From NCBI RefSeq assembly GCF_012910705.2, contig NZ_WTVG02000037.1, forward strand, positions 124,001 to 188,000: a stretch of 64,000 nucleotides of DNA, in the 5' to 3' direction. How positions within the stretch are numbered: position 1 is the stretch's first letter; the number at the start of each line of letters is the position of its first letter. Of the stretch, positions 1 to 8,788 are shown piece after piece. Both the position numbers and the translations under genes were made by a program. This stretch comes from Aromatoleum anaerobium. Its GTDB lineage: Bacteria > Pseudomonadota > Gammaproteobacteria > Burkholderiales > Rhodocyclaceae. A model generated the notes under the pieces. That model was not told the origin of the DNA, did not search any database, and was given only the letters and a program-made list of their open reading frames with translations.

Positions 1-517
1 AGGCGAGGTTGGCGCCAAAGAGCGCGGCCAGGATCGGCAGCAGCAGCAGGTAGAGCGGGTTCGCCGCGCGCCACAGTTGCGGCGCGAGCATGACGAACAG
101 CGCGGCGAAAAGCAGGCTGTCGGCGACGGTGACCGACAGCGGCGGCAGCCACGGCGTCGTCCAGCTCGCCAGCCGGCCGGCGAGCCACAGCGCGACCAGC
201 AGCGCGAGCCGGCCGCCGCGGATTTCCGGCGTGCCGGCCCAGCTCGGCAAGGCGGTCAGCACGATGCCGGTGATGATCGCGGCGGCGAAACCGAAGAGCA
301 TTTCGTGGCCGTGCCACAGCGCGAGCGGCGTCGCGGCCGAAACCGGCAGGCCCCACGCGCCGAGATACGCGCCCGCCCAGACTGCCATCAGCAGTGGCGC
401 ATAGAGTGCGCCGAGCAGGTAGAACGGCCGGAAGGCGCTCGCCCATACGGGGGCCGACAGGGACGGGAATGGCGGCGGGGGCATGGGCGGAGCGGGAAAT
501 TCGACGAGGGGCTTCAT
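1..517 (-). CDS. nnrS: NnrS family membrane protein (5' part only, C-terminus beyond window)
   Basis: Reading the minus strand from an ATG at 517 gives 172 codons open to the window edge. The protein begins with a Pro-rich tail, followed by the NnrS-type segment ASAFRPFYLLGALYAPLLMA and then WHGHEMLFGFAAAIITGIVLTALPSWAG. This is the Trp-His-x-His-Glu-Met-Leu-Phe-Gly motif and first membrane helices typical of the family, and several more hydrophobic helices follow. NnrS proteins are polytopic, haem/copper-containing inner-membrane proteins linked to nitric oxide stress and denitrification. The gene is co-oriented with iorAB but separated by 78 bp, so co-transcription is possible but not shown. 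The family call is fairly sure; the exact role is not. Confidence 0.8.
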   Translation of the reverse strand, partial: MKPLVEFPAPPMPPPPFPSLSAPVWASAFRPFYLLGALYAPLLMAVWAGAYLGAWGLPVSAATPLALWHGHEMLFGFAAAIITGIVLTALPSWAGTPEIRGGRLALLVALWLAGRLASWTTPWLPPLSVTVADSLLFAALFVMLAPQLWRAANPLYLLLLPILAALFGANLA

Positions 518-595
518 TCTATTCGGCCCCGGGCGGCGCGGCGTGCGCAACGAACATGACGGTGGCCGGGGGAAACGCGTCCGCTCCGCGACGCG

Positions 596-2197
596 TCAGG
601 CCGCGACATGACCCGGCCGGCGGGTTTCTTGCGGCGGCGTGAAAGGCCCGCGGAGAAGGGCTGCGAGCTGGGCGTCGAGCGCGTGGCCTGCCTCGTCGGC
701 GAGCGCCGCGTCGCGCAGCCGGTGCAGCGTTGCAGCGGCGTCGGCCCGGCCGAGCAGTTGCTCGGCGGCGTCCATCAGCCGGGCGAAGCGTTTGTCGCCG
801 CGGTCGTGCGTGCCGCTGTAGCCTTTGATGAGCCGGCGGCATTCGAGCACTTCAACGGCAAGCGCGTAGTCGGCGGCAGCGATGCGCGTCGTGCGCGCGA
901 GCCAGTCGTGCATGTGCGCGGTCTCGATCGCGTGGCGCAGCGTGCCGCGGCGGAACCGCCGCATGCCAGCCGCGCAGTACAGCGCGACGAACCCCGTCAG
1001 CGTGCCGGTTTTGACGCGCCGGCCATGCTCGACGCGGCGGCGGATGAAGCCGCCGAACGCTTTCGATTTCTCGAGTCGGCGCCCGAGCCGCGCCGGCAAC
1101 GTGCCGCAGATCTCCTCGAGCCGCGGGTGCATGAATTCAGTCGTGTAGACGAGCTGGTCAGATTTCGCCCCGACTTCGTTCCGGACGCGCGCAAAGCGGC
1201 TGCCGCGCGTCTTGAGGTCGGCGACGCGGATCACGTCGTCGTAGCTCATCGCGACTGCGACGTGCCGGGCCGCGGCGCGCGTCAGCGCCCAGTCGTGCGC
1301 GCTGCCGCCGCTGCGCTCGTCGAGCTCGCGCAGGGTGCCGAGCGTCTGCAGGTATTCGGCCGCGTAGGCGAGGTCCTGGAAGTCGATCAGGCGGCGCAGG
1401 CCGGCGACGAGCATCGGCTGTGCGGCCGCCGGGAAGTCGCGTTTCACGGCGTCGAGCAGCGCCTGCGCCTGCGGACTGGCCGCGCGCTCGGGGACGTCCG
1501 GCAGCGGCCGGGCGGTGTCGAGCGGGGCCGGCTCCGCGGGCGCCGCGGCGGCCGCATCGAAGCCGAGCGCGAACGCGCGCAGGCTCGCCTCGACGCCGAC
1601 GCCGACGCCGCCGTCGCGGATCGTGTCCTCGAACGCGGCGCGCGCGAACGGCAGCACTTTGGCGCCCGCGATCGCGCCGAACAGGCTCGCCGAGATCACG
1701 CTGCCGGCGCGCTCGGCCATCTGCTGCAGATCGAAGCACAGCAGCCGCTTCGCCGCCGCGCGCCCCGCGTCGACGACCTTGTTCGGGTCAGCGATGCCGT
1801 TGCCCGGCGCGGCTTTCTCGGCGACCGCGTAGCTGCGGTGCGTCGAGGTGATCAGCGTCGTGCGCTCCGGCGTCACGAGGCCGCGCTGCATCGCGCGCCC
1901 GGCCTCCATCAGCTCGGCGGCGACGACGAGATCAACGTCGCCGGGCGTCGGCATCATCGCGAGCACCGGCGCCCGGCCTGCCGCGTGCGCGGCCGACTCG
2001 GGCAGCAGCTCGAGGTAATAGACGGTTGCGCCGGTGCGCTGCGCGACGCCCGGCACCGAACTCGTCTGCGCCCACCAGCCGGCACGCTCGGCCATCTCGA
2101 CGATCCAGTCGGCGAGCACGCCGCCGCCCTGGCCGCCCATCGCAAGGATCGCGATCCTGATCGGCGTGCCGGGGTGGAGAGTGATGCGGTTCATCAT
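596..2197 (-). CDS. iorB: indolepyruvate:ferredoxin oxidoreductase beta subunit, long form
   Basis: This is the gamma-type/beta subunit of a 2-oxoacid:ferredoxin oxidoreductase that oxidatively decarboxylates arylpyruvates to arylacetyl-CoA. The N-terminus (residues about 13-60) has the family signature AILAMGGQGGGVLADWI and SVPGVAQRTGATVYYLELLPE. At 533 aa it is far longer than archaeal IorB (about 190-200 aa). The extra C-terminal portion (from about residue 230) corresponds to the DUF6537-like extension seen in long proteobacterial versions. The start lies 7 bp after the iorA stop, with a GAGG ribosome site inside that junction, so the two subunits are translationally linked. Substrate (indolepyruvate versus phenylpyruvate) is inferred from the family and from the iaa operon nearby. 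Confidence 0.88.
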   Translation of the reverse strand: MMNRITLHPGTPIRIAILAMGGQGGGVLADWIVEMAERAGWWAQTSSVPGVAQRTGATVYYLELLPESAAHAAGRAPVLAMMPTPGDVDLVVAAELMEAGRAMQRGLVTPERTTLITSTHRSYAVAEKAAPGNGIADPNKVVDAGRAAAKRLLCFDLQQMAERAGSVISASLFGAIAGAKVLPFARAAFEDTIRDGGVGVGVEASLRAFALGFDAAAAAPAEPAPLDTARPLPDVPERAASPQAQALLDAVKRDFPAAAQPMLVAGLRRLIDFQDLAYAAEYLQTLGTLRELDERSGGSAHDWALTRAAARHVAVAMSYDDVIRVADLKTRGSRFARVRNEVGAKSDQLVYTTEFMHPRLEEICGTLPARLGRRLEKSKAFGGFIRRRVEHGRRVKTGTLTGFVALYCAAGMRRFRRGTLRHAIETAHMHDWLARTTRIAAADYALAVEVLECRRLIKGYSGTHDRGDKRFARLMDAAEQLLGRADAAATLHRLRDAALADEAGHALDAQLAALLRGPFTPPQETRRPGHVAA

Positions 2198-2204
2198 GGT
2201 TTCC

Positions 2205-4385
2205 TCACAGCGCGGAGCCGGCGAGACGCGCGGCGCGACGGCGTTGCAGGAAGCCGATCACCGCGCCGCGCACGCGCGCGAGCAGGCGGTCGCGCCGCGT
2301 CGGGTTGTGGAGGATGTCGGCGCGGTAGAACGACGGGCACAGCACCGCCGCATCGGCGACTTCGCCGCAGTTGCCGCAGCCGACGCAACTCGCGTCCACG
2401 TACGCGACCGGATCTTCTTTCAGCGGGTCGCCGCTGTCCTTGAGCGTCAGCGACGGGCAGCCCGACAGGCGGATGCAGGCGTGGTCGCCGCTGCATACGT
2501 CGGCGTCGACGCCGAAGCGCTCCTTGACGACGCGCTCGCCGGCCTTCACTGCTTTGTTGAAGATCGGCTTCACCCGGCGCTGTTTGTTCAGCATGCATTC
2601 GGACTGGGCGATGATGACTTTCGGACCCGGCTCCGGTGTGGTTAGCGCCTCTTCGAGCGTGTCGCGCAGCCGCGCAACGTCGTAAGTGCGGTCGACGACC
2701 CGCAGCCACTTGACGCCGACGCCGCGCACCGCAGCCTCGATCGGGTTGTTCGTCGCGCGGTCGGGGTTGTCCGCGCGCGACGACAGGATGTCCTGGCCGC
2801 CGGTCGCCGAGGCGTAGAAATTGTCGACGATGACGATGACGCCGTCGTACTTGTTGAACACCGCGTTGCCGATCCCGGACGCCAGCCCGTTGTGCCAGAA
2901 GCCGCCGTCGCCCATCACCGAGATCGCGCGCCTGCCGCCCTTGACGTTGAACGCCGCGCTCGACGCCGCGCCCAGACCGTAGCCCATCGTCGTCGCGCCG
3001 AGGTTGAACGGCGGCAGGATCGAGAACAGGTGGCAGCCGATGTCGCACGAGATGTGGTGTTCGCCGAGGTCGGCCTCGACGAGCTTCATCGCGGCGAAGA
3101 TCGGCCGCTCCGGGCAGCCGGTGCAAAACCCCGCAGGGCGTGCCGGCACGACGGTCGCGAGCGCCGCGATCTTCGGGTGGAAGCGCAGCGGCACGGCGGC
3201 CGGCTGCGGCGGGGAGGCCACTGCGGTCGGCGCGGGGGCCAGGGCGTGCGGCGCGTGCGCGGCGAGGAACGCTGCGATGCCGTCGCGCATGACTTCGGTC
3301 GTGTATTCGCCGGCCATCGGCAGCACGTCCTTGCCGGCGAGCACGGTCGCACAGGCTGCGCGGCGCAGGATCGCGTGCAGGTTCTGCTCGATGAACTCCG
3401 GCTGGCCTTCCTCGAGCAGCAGCACGGCGCGCCTGGCCTTGCAGAACTCGAGCACTTCGTCGTCGATGACCGGGTACGTCACGTTCATCACGTACAGCGG
3501 GATGCGCGTGTTGCCGAACGAATCGGCCAATCCCAGGAGCTGCAGCGCGCGGATCACGCCGTTGTAGAGGCCGCCCTGCAGGATCAGGCCGACGTCGCTG
3601 GCGTAATCCTCGTCGCCATCGAAAAATTCGTTGAGCTTGCGTTCGCGGATGAACTTCACCGCGGCCGGCCAGCGCTCGCGGACTTTCTCGTGTTCGTGCG
3701 CGAAGGACGCCGGCGGCAGCACGATGCGGCCGACGTCGCGCTTCGGATTTTCCAGCGCCTCGGCGAGCGTGAAAGCGGGGCGGCGGTTCTCGCGCGTGAT
3801 GAAGCGACCATGCACGTGGCACGAGCGCACGCGCATCTCGAGCATCACCGGCGTGTGGCTCGCTTCCGACAGCTCGAAGCCGTCCTCGACTGCCTGCACG
3901 ATCGATTCGAGGTTCGGGCGAGGGTCGAGCAGCCACATCTGCGACTTCATCGCGAACGCGTGCGAGCGCTCCTGCATGATCGACGAGCCTTCGCCGTAGT
4001 CCTCGCCGATGATGATGAGCGTGCCGCCGGTGACGCCGCCCGACGCGAGGTTCGCCAGCGCGTCGGACGCGACGTTCGTGCCGACCGTGGACTTCCACGT
4101 CACCGCGCCGCGGATCGGGTACATCACCGACGCTGCGAGCGTCGCTGCCGCAGTCGCCTCGGACGCGCTCGCCTCGAAATGCACGCCGAGCTCGTCGAGG
4201 ATGTCCTTCGCGTCGGCGAGCACATCCATCAGGTGCGAGATCGGCGAGCCCTGGTAGCCGGCAACATAGCCGACGCCCGACTGCAGCAGCGCTTTCGTCA
4301 CCGCGAGGATGCCTTCGCCGCGGAACTCCTCGCCGGCAGGGATGCGCAGCTGCCCGACTTCCTTCTTGAACGAGCGCTCAGCCAT
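2205..4385 (-). CDS. iorA: indolepyruvate:ferredoxin oxidoreductase alpha subunit
   Basis: Large catalytic subunit (726 aa) of the arylpyruvate oxidoreductase: arylpyruvate + CoA + oxidised ferredoxin gives arylacetyl-CoA + CO2. The N-terminal pyrimidine-binding domain includes GYQGSPISHLMD and FEASASEATAAATLAAS. The thiamine-diphosphate site is GDGGFWHNG (about residue 490) followed by VDNFYASATGGQD. The C-terminal ferredoxin-like module has two cysteine groups, CSGDHACIRLSGC (about 628) and CVGCGNCGEV...LCP (about 666), for two [4Fe-4S] clusters. Length and order fit IorA. It is the first gene of the iorAB pair and sits just downstream of a co-oriented TRAP transporter that may import the arylpyruvate or arylacetate. 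The enzyme is cytoplasmic and oxygen-sensitive in known cases. Confidence 0.92.
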   Translation of the reverse strand: MAERSFKKEVGQLRIPAGEEFRGEGILAVTKALLQSGVGYVAGYQGSPISHLMDVLADAKDILDELGVHFEASASEATAAATLAASVMYPIRGAVTWKSTVGTNVASDALANLASGGVTGGTLIIIGEDYGEGSSIMQERSHAFAMKSQMWLLDPRPNLESIVQAVEDGFELSEASHTPVMLEMRVRSCHVHGRFITRENRRPAFTLAEALENPKRDVGRIVLPPASFAHEHEKVRERWPAAVKFIRERKLNEFFDGDEDYASDVGLILQGGLYNGVIRALQLLGLADSFGNTRIPLYVMNVTYPVIDDEVLEFCKARRAVLLLEEGQPEFIEQNLHAILRRAACATVLAGKDVLPMAGEYTTEVMRDGIAAFLAAHAPHALAPAPTAVASPPQPAAVPLRFHPKIAALATVVPARPAGFCTGCPERPIFAAMKLVEADLGEHHISCDIGCHLFSILPPFNLGATTMGYGLGAASSAAFNVKGGRRAISVMGDGGFWHNGLASGIGNAVFNKYDGVIVIVDNFYASATGGQDILSSRADNPDRATNNPIEAAVRGVGVKWLRVVDRTYDVARLRDTLEEALTTPEPGPKVIIAQSECMLNKQRRVKPIFNKAVKAGERVVKERFGVDADVCSGDHACIRLSGCPSLTLKDSGDPLKEDPVAYVDASCVGCGNCGEVADAAVLCPSFYRADILHNPTRRDRLLARVRGAVIGFLQRRRAARLAGSAL

Positions 4386-4408
4386 GGTTCGAAACCGGGC
4401 TCACCGGT

Positions 4409-5380
4409 TCAGCGGCCGCTGCCGAACAGCTCGCGAAGTTTCGCGACGTGCTGCGGGCTCGCCTGCTCGATGCCTTTCCAGCCGGCCTCGTACGCCCGGC
4501 TGCGGAACTGCGCGGCCTGCTCGGCCGGAATCGGGAGCGTCTCGATGTTTGCCGCGGTCTGGCGCGCCTTCTCCGCGTCGGCGGCAGCGAGATCGTCGAC
4601 GTTGTGGGACTCGACCCACGCCACCTGTTTTTCGAGGAAGGCGCGCTGCGCGTCGTCGAGCTTCTTCCAGGTGTTCTGGTTCATGTAGAAGCCGACTTCG
4701 ACGTTGTAGAAGCCGGGCTCGATGCGGTATTTCGTCTTTTCCTGCCAGCCCAGATCGAAGATCCCGACCGACGGCCAACCGTAGCCGTCGACAACGCCGC
4801 GCTCGAGCGCGGTGAACACTTCGCCTGGCGGCACCTGCAGCGGCGTAGCACCCAGCGACTGGAAGAACGCGCGATACACCGGCACGCTGCGCAGCTTCAA
4901 GCCGGAAAAATCCCCGCCGCTGACTTTCTTGTTCGCGTAGATGTGGTACTGCAGGCCGTCGGAGACGCGCGCGAGCCATACCATGTTGCCCTTTTCGCGG
5001 TGGATGCGGTCGAGCAGCGCATGCCCGCCGTTCGCGCGCAGCTCGGCGATCGGTTTTTCGGCGAGCGAACCGGCGATCGCTTCGGGCACGAGTGTCGCGT
5101 GGAACACCCCGGTGGTATTGGCGAAGTCGACGACGCCGGCGCGCACGGCGTTGCCGACTTCGAGCGGCGGGATGGATTCGGGCCCGCCGACGACCTGGAT
5201 CTTCACGATGCCCTTGCCTTCGCGGTTGACCTTCTCGACGAAAGTCTTGAAGCGCTGGTTGAAGAACGTGTCCTGGCCGAAGGCGCTGACCGCCTTGAGC
5301 GTGATTTCCGCGGCGTGCACACCGCTGCCAAGCAGTGCGATCAGGGCGCCGATGGCGAGTTTGCGGGTACTGGAACTCAT
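4409..5380 (-). CDS. TRAP transporter substrate-binding protein (DctP type)
   Basis: A 323-aa periplasmic solute receptor. Residues 1-23 form a signal peptide (basic start, hydrophobic stretch, VHAAE cleavage region). Typical DctP features follow: GLKLRSVPVYRAFFQSLGA, VPPGEVFTALERGVVDGYGWP, and the late FYMNQNTWKKL helix. The conserved Arg in the LRSVPV segment would pair with the substrate carboxylate. It is the third gene of the Q-M-P order, 51 bp after the permease gene. The ligand cannot be read from sequence; an aromatic carboxylate or arylpyruvate is the natural guess, given iorAB immediately downstream on the same strand (iorA starts 23 bp after this stop). Confidence 0.9.
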   Translation of the reverse strand: MSSSTRKLAIGALIALLGSGVHAAEITLKAVSAFGQDTFFNQRFKTFVEKVNREGKGIVKIQVVGGPESIPPLEVGNAVRAGVVDFANTTGVFHATLVPEAIAGSLAEKPIAELRANGGHALLDRIHREKGNMVWLARVSDGLQYHIYANKKVSGGDFSGLKLRSVPVYRAFFQSLGATPLQVPPGEVFTALERGVVDGYGWPSVGIFDLGWQEKTKYRIEPGFYNVEVGFYMNQNTWKKLDDAQRAFLEKQVAWVESHNVDDLAAADAEKARQTAANIETLPIPAEQAAQFRSRAYEAGWKGIEQASPQHVAKLRELFGSGR

Positions 5381-5431
5381 CTTGTCGTTCTCCGTAAGAG
5401 GTGGGCGGGACCGGAAAAAGAGGCTGCGGGG

Positions 5432-6748
5432 TCAGTGCATCAGCCGCGGCAGGCCGACCGCGAGCCAGGGCAGGGCGACGATCAGGCCGAGCACGGCGAT
5501 TTCGATCAGCACGAACGGCGCGGCCGCCGCGTAGATCTGGCGCAGCTGGATCGGCGGCGGGGCGACCGACTGCATCACCATCAGCAGCAGGCCGAACGGC
5601 GGCGTCAGCAGGCCGAGCTCCATCGACACCAGCATCATCACGCCGAGCCACACCGGGTCGATGCCGGCGGCGTTGGCAAGCGGCATGAAGAACGGCAGCG
5701 TGATCATCATCATGCTGATCTGGTCGATCACGCAGCCGAGCACGAGCAGGATCAGCAGCATGCCGAGCACGAGCATCAGCGGCGAGAGCTGCAGTTCGCT
5801 GACGACGCCGAGCAGGCCGCTGGTCGCGCCGGAAAAGCTCAGCAGCTGCGCGAAGGTTGTCGAGGCAACGAGCACGAACAGGATCACGACCGACACCCGC
5901 GCGGTTTCGACCAGCGATTTGTGCAGCGCACGCAGCGTCAGCGCGCGGTAGCAGACCGTCGCGGTCACCGACGCGACCGCGCCGATCGCCGCCGACTCGG
6001 TCGGCGACGCCCAGCCGGCGAGCATGCTGCCGACGACCGCGGCGAAGATCGAAAACAGCGGCAGCACGTCGCGCACGAACGGCTTCCAGCGCGCCCACGC
6101 GCCCGCCACCGGCGCCGCGTCGTCGATCGGTGCGAGCTGCGGATCGAGGCGGCAGCGGATGATGACATAGAGGAGAAAGCAGGCGGCCATCAGAAGCCCG
6201 GGCAGGATGCCGCCGATCAGCAACTGCGCGATCGAGATGCCCGCGAGGCTGCCGAGCATCACGGCGAGTGCCGACGGCGGGATCAGCATCGCGATGCCGC
6301 CGACGGCCATGATCGGCCCCATCGCCAGCGTCGGGTGATAGCCGCGCTTCAACATCTCGGGCAGCATCACGCCCCCCATCATCGCGGTGTTCGCGATCGT
6401 CGAACCGGACAGCGCGGCGAACGTCGTGCCGCCGAGCACCGATACCACCGACAAGCGCCCGGGCAGGCGCGCGATCAGGCGTTCGATCGCCTCGATCGCG
6501 CGGAACGCGAGGCCGGTGTGGAACAGCACTTCGCCCATCAGCACGAACAGCGGGATCGGCGTCAGCGAGAAGCTCGTGATCGAACCGACCGAGTTGCGCA
6601 CGAGCTGGCCGAGTCCCGCCTCGCCGCCGAGAAAGACCCACGCGCCGACCAGGTTCACGCCGAGGAACGTGAACGCGACCGGAACGCCGATCGCCATCAG
6701 CCCGAACATCAGGCCGAGCATCAGCAGCAGTGCCCAGTACCATTCCAT
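5432..6748 (-). CDS. TRAP transporter large permease (DctM type)
   Basis: A 438-aa protein composed almost entirely of hydrophobic helices, the right length for the 12-helix DctM subunit that couples Na+ entry to solute uptake. Family motifs include GVPVAFTFLGVNLVGAW near the start, LFVLMGEVLFHTGLAFRAIE, and GGTTFAALSGSTIANTAMMGGVMLPEM (given here in part), the usual conserved substrate and cation region. Its start lies directly after the small-permease stop, so the two are almost certainly co-translated. The final gene of this set is the binding protein. Together the three form one complete TRAP system. Confidence 0.92.
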   Translation of the reverse strand: MEWYWALLLMLGLMFGLMAIGVPVAFTFLGVNLVGAWVFLGGEAGLGQLVRNSVGSITSFSLTPIPLFVLMGEVLFHTGLAFRAIEAIERLIARLPGRLSVVSVLGGTTFAALSGSTIANTAMMGGVMLPEMLKRGYHPTLAMGPIMAVGGIAMLIPPSALAVMLGSLAGISIAQLLIGGILPGLLMAACFLLYVIIRCRLDPQLAPIDDAAPVAGAWARWKPFVRDVLPLFSIFAAVVGSMLAGWASPTESAAIGAVASVTATVCYRALTLRALHKSLVETARVSVVILFVLVASTTFAQLLSFSGATSGLLGVVSELQLSPLMLVLGMLLILLVLGCVIDQISMMMITLPFFMPLANAAGIDPVWLGVMMLVSMELGLLTPPFGLLLMVMQSVAPPPIQLRQIYAAAAPFVLIEIAVLGLIVALPWLAVGLPRLMH

Positions 6749-6749
6749 G

Positions 6750-7283
6750 TCAATTGCCTCCAGCGCCTGGCAGCGCGCGGGCGAAGCGGCGCGCGAACTC
6801 GATCGCGAGCAGCGTGCACGCGAAGATCATCGGGATGTTCAGCCACCACTCGGGAATCACCAGCACCTTGAACACGAGGCTGCCCTGCGCGGCGGCGTCG
6901 CGGGCGACGGCGAGGGCCTGCCACGCGAGCACCGCGCAGATGACGAAGCACAGCAGATCCGTGGCGAGTTCGAGGCGCCGGCGCATCGGCGCCGAAACCT
7001 CGCGGACGAGGACGTCCACGCGGATGTGGTCGCCGAGATAGAGCAGCCACGGCGCCGCGACGAAAGTCGCGACCATCAGGATGTACTCGGTCATCTCGGT
7101 GCTCCACGCGATCGAACTGCCGCCCACGTTGCGCAGCACGACGTCGGCGCACACCAGCAGCGCCATCGCGCCGAGCAGCAGCGCGGCGACGAGGCCGCAG
7201 GCGTTCATCAGGTGATGGTAATAGCGGTAGCGGAGCGAGCCGAACGAAACGGCCTGTGCGGCCGCTGCTTCCTGCAATGCCAT
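6750..7283 (-). CDS. TRAP transporter small permease (DctQ type)
   Basis: A 177-aa integral membrane protein with four predicted helices (about residues 28-48, 65-85, 100-125, 145-165). The segment VLRNVGGSSIAWSTEMTEY carries the DctQ-type W..E motif, and GDHIRVDV is the other hallmark. DctQ proteins pair with the large permease and are needed for TRAP function. It is the first gene of the TRAP set. The 217-bp gap upstream (7284-7500) is shared with the divergent PRC-barrel gene and should hold the promoters; a lower-GC patch near 7310-7330 is the likeliest place, but no clear -35/-10 pair could be picked. Confidence 0.88.
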   Translation of the reverse strand: MALQEAAAAQAVSFGSLRYRYYHHLMNACGLVAALLLGAMALLVCADVVLRNVGGSSIAWSTEMTEYILMVATFVAAPWLLYLGDHIRVDVLVREVSAPMRRRLELATDLLCFVICAVLAWQALAVARDAAAQGSLVFKVLVIPEWWLNIPMIFACTLLAIEFARRFARALPGAGGN

Positions 7284-7500
7284 GCTGAGCCCTCGCGGCG
7301 GTGCTGGATTGGAAACAAATTATTGGCGCATCCCGCAGTCTCCGTACTCCCCGGGAAGGGGGGGGCGGCGGCCGGTGATGGCCGGATTCGTGCCGGGCTT
7401 GCCCGACCGGCGCCTGGTGGCGAAATGCCGGACGCCCGCCCTGCGTGGAACGCCGTTTGCTGGTCACCGCCTACGACCACCAAAATCCAAGGAGGCAGCC

Positions 7501-8214
7501 ATGCTTCTCAGGGCGAAGGGCGAATTGTTCGATCGGCATCTTGTCGCCAGCGACGGCAGGATCGGCTCGGTGCGCGATGTGTATCTGGACGACGCGCGCT
7601 GGGTCGTGCGCTACCTCGAAGTCGAGGCGGGCGACGACGGCGTCGGCGGGCGCAAGGTGCTGATCTCGCCGACCTCGATCCGGCGTGACGCCGGCAACGA
7701 CCAGGAGGTCGAGGTCGCGCTGACCCGCGAGCAGGTGCGCAACAGTCCGGGGGCGGACCAGGACATGCCGGTGTCACGCCAGTTCGAGGAAGCGCACGCG
7801 AACTACTACGGCTACCCGTTCTACTGGGACGGGCCTTACCTGTGGGGCTCGTCGCCGCACCCGATCAGCGGCGAACCGTCGGTGACATTGACCCCGCGCG
7901 GCGAAGTCGCCGGCGAGCGCGTGCGCGAGCTGAAGGAAGCCGAGCAGCGCGCCCGCGAGTCGCATCTGCGCAGCAGCGAGGAGGTGATCGGCTACCGCCT
8001 CGTCGCAACCGACGGGCCGGCCGGGCACGTCGAGGACTTCGTCATCGACGACAGCGACTGGCGGATCACGGACATCGTCATCGACACGCGCACCTGGCTG
8101 CCGAGCGACCACCTGCGGCTGCCGACCAGCGCCGTCGCGAAAGTCGATTGGGCGACGCGCGAAATGCGCCTGAATATTGCGCGGGCAGAGGTCGAGAAGG
8201 CACCGAAGGCGTAG
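7501..8214 (+). CDS. double PRC-barrel domain protein
   Basis: A 237-aa soluble protein with two PRC-barrel modules. The first is at residues 1-60 (HLVASDGRIGSVRDVYLDD, then WVVRYLEVEAG). The second starts at about 160 (YRLVATDGPAGHVEDFVIDD, then WRITDIVIDT). The linker is rich in aromatic residues (NYYGYPFYWDGPYLWG). The ATG at 7501 is chosen because AAGGAGG lies 8 bp upstream; the longer open frame from 7282 has no start signal. PRC-barrel proteins of this kind are usually stress- or envelope-associated and of unknown molecular function. A paralogue lies at 8789 with the same domain order. No biochemical role can be assigned. Confidence 0.85.
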   Translation: MLLRAKGELFDRHLVASDGRIGSVRDVYLDDARWVVRYLEVEAGDDGVGGRKVLISPTSIRRDAGNDQEVEVALTREQVRNSPGADQDMPVSRQFEEAHANYYGYPFYWDGPYLWGSSPHPISGEPSVTLTPRGEVAGERVRELKEAEQRARESHLRSSEEVIGYRLVATDGPAGHVEDFVIDDSDWRITDIVIDTRTWLPSDHLRLPTSAVAKVDWATREMRLNIARAEVEKAPKA

Positions 8215-8275
8215 ACGGTCTGCATGGGTGGGAGGCCGGCCCGCCCGGCAAGAACTACAGCGCCTTGAAAGAACT

Positions 8276-8581
8276 TCACCGCCCACTGCCGGCCGTTCCC
8301 GCGCCCGCTGCGTCCCCCATCGCCGACACGCGCCAGATGACGTTGCCGACGTCGTCGGCAACGAGCAGCGCGCCGCGGTTGTCGATCGCAACGCCGACCG
8401 GCCGCCCCTGCGCCTCGCCGTCGCCATTCACGAAGCCGGTCAGCACGTCGATCGGCTCCCCGGACGGAGCGCCGCCGGAGAACGGGACGAAGACGACCTT
8501 GTAGCCACTCGGCGTCGCGCAACAGCGTGATGCGGTTCGCGCTCGGCACGCCACCGCCTGCGTGATGTCGAAATCTGTCAT
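8276..8581 (-). pseudogene. remnant of a PQQ-type sorbosone/glucose dehydrogenase with an internal deletion
   Basis: On the minus strand one frame reads [17 protein letters not shown], then [22 protein letters not shown] and GNVIWRVS. This is the C-terminal end of soluble sorbosone/aldose sugar dehydrogenases. A different frame just upstream (about 8515-8560) reads [13 protein letters not shown], the family's N-terminal blade. The roughly 250-300 residues normally between RDADGDG and the SGYKVV region are missing, and the two pieces are out of frame. The junction falls at GCCGAGTGGC around 8508-8517. Family members could carry similar sequence at both points, so deletion by short homology is a reasonable inference. 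No intact start or catalytic residues remain. It lies between two paralogous PRC-barrel genes. Confidence 0.72.
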
Positions 8582-8788
8582 GGCCTCGTCTCCTCGCCGG
8601 CTTGGGGCGAAGTGCAGGCAAGCCGCGTGCCGCCCGCTGTCGACGGGCATGGGGCTTGCCAATCGGACACCATGATGCGGGCCGGTGCGCGGCGAAGGGA
8701 TGCTGAAGGGCTGGCACGGCGAATGATGAGACCGTGACCGCCGGACGGAGCGGTTTTCGCTGCCACCGGCGGCATGAAGGAGGCCGCG

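Noticed and set aside
608-2443. 611-codon open frame on the plus strand opposite iorB
   Set aside because: Arg/Ala-rich, no motifs, exactly opposite a recognised gene; a product of high GC third positions.
4448-6871. 807-codon plus-strand open frame opposite the TRAP genes
   Set aside because: His/Gln/Arg/Asp-rich composition typical of antisense frames; the minus strand has clear DctP and DctM proteins.
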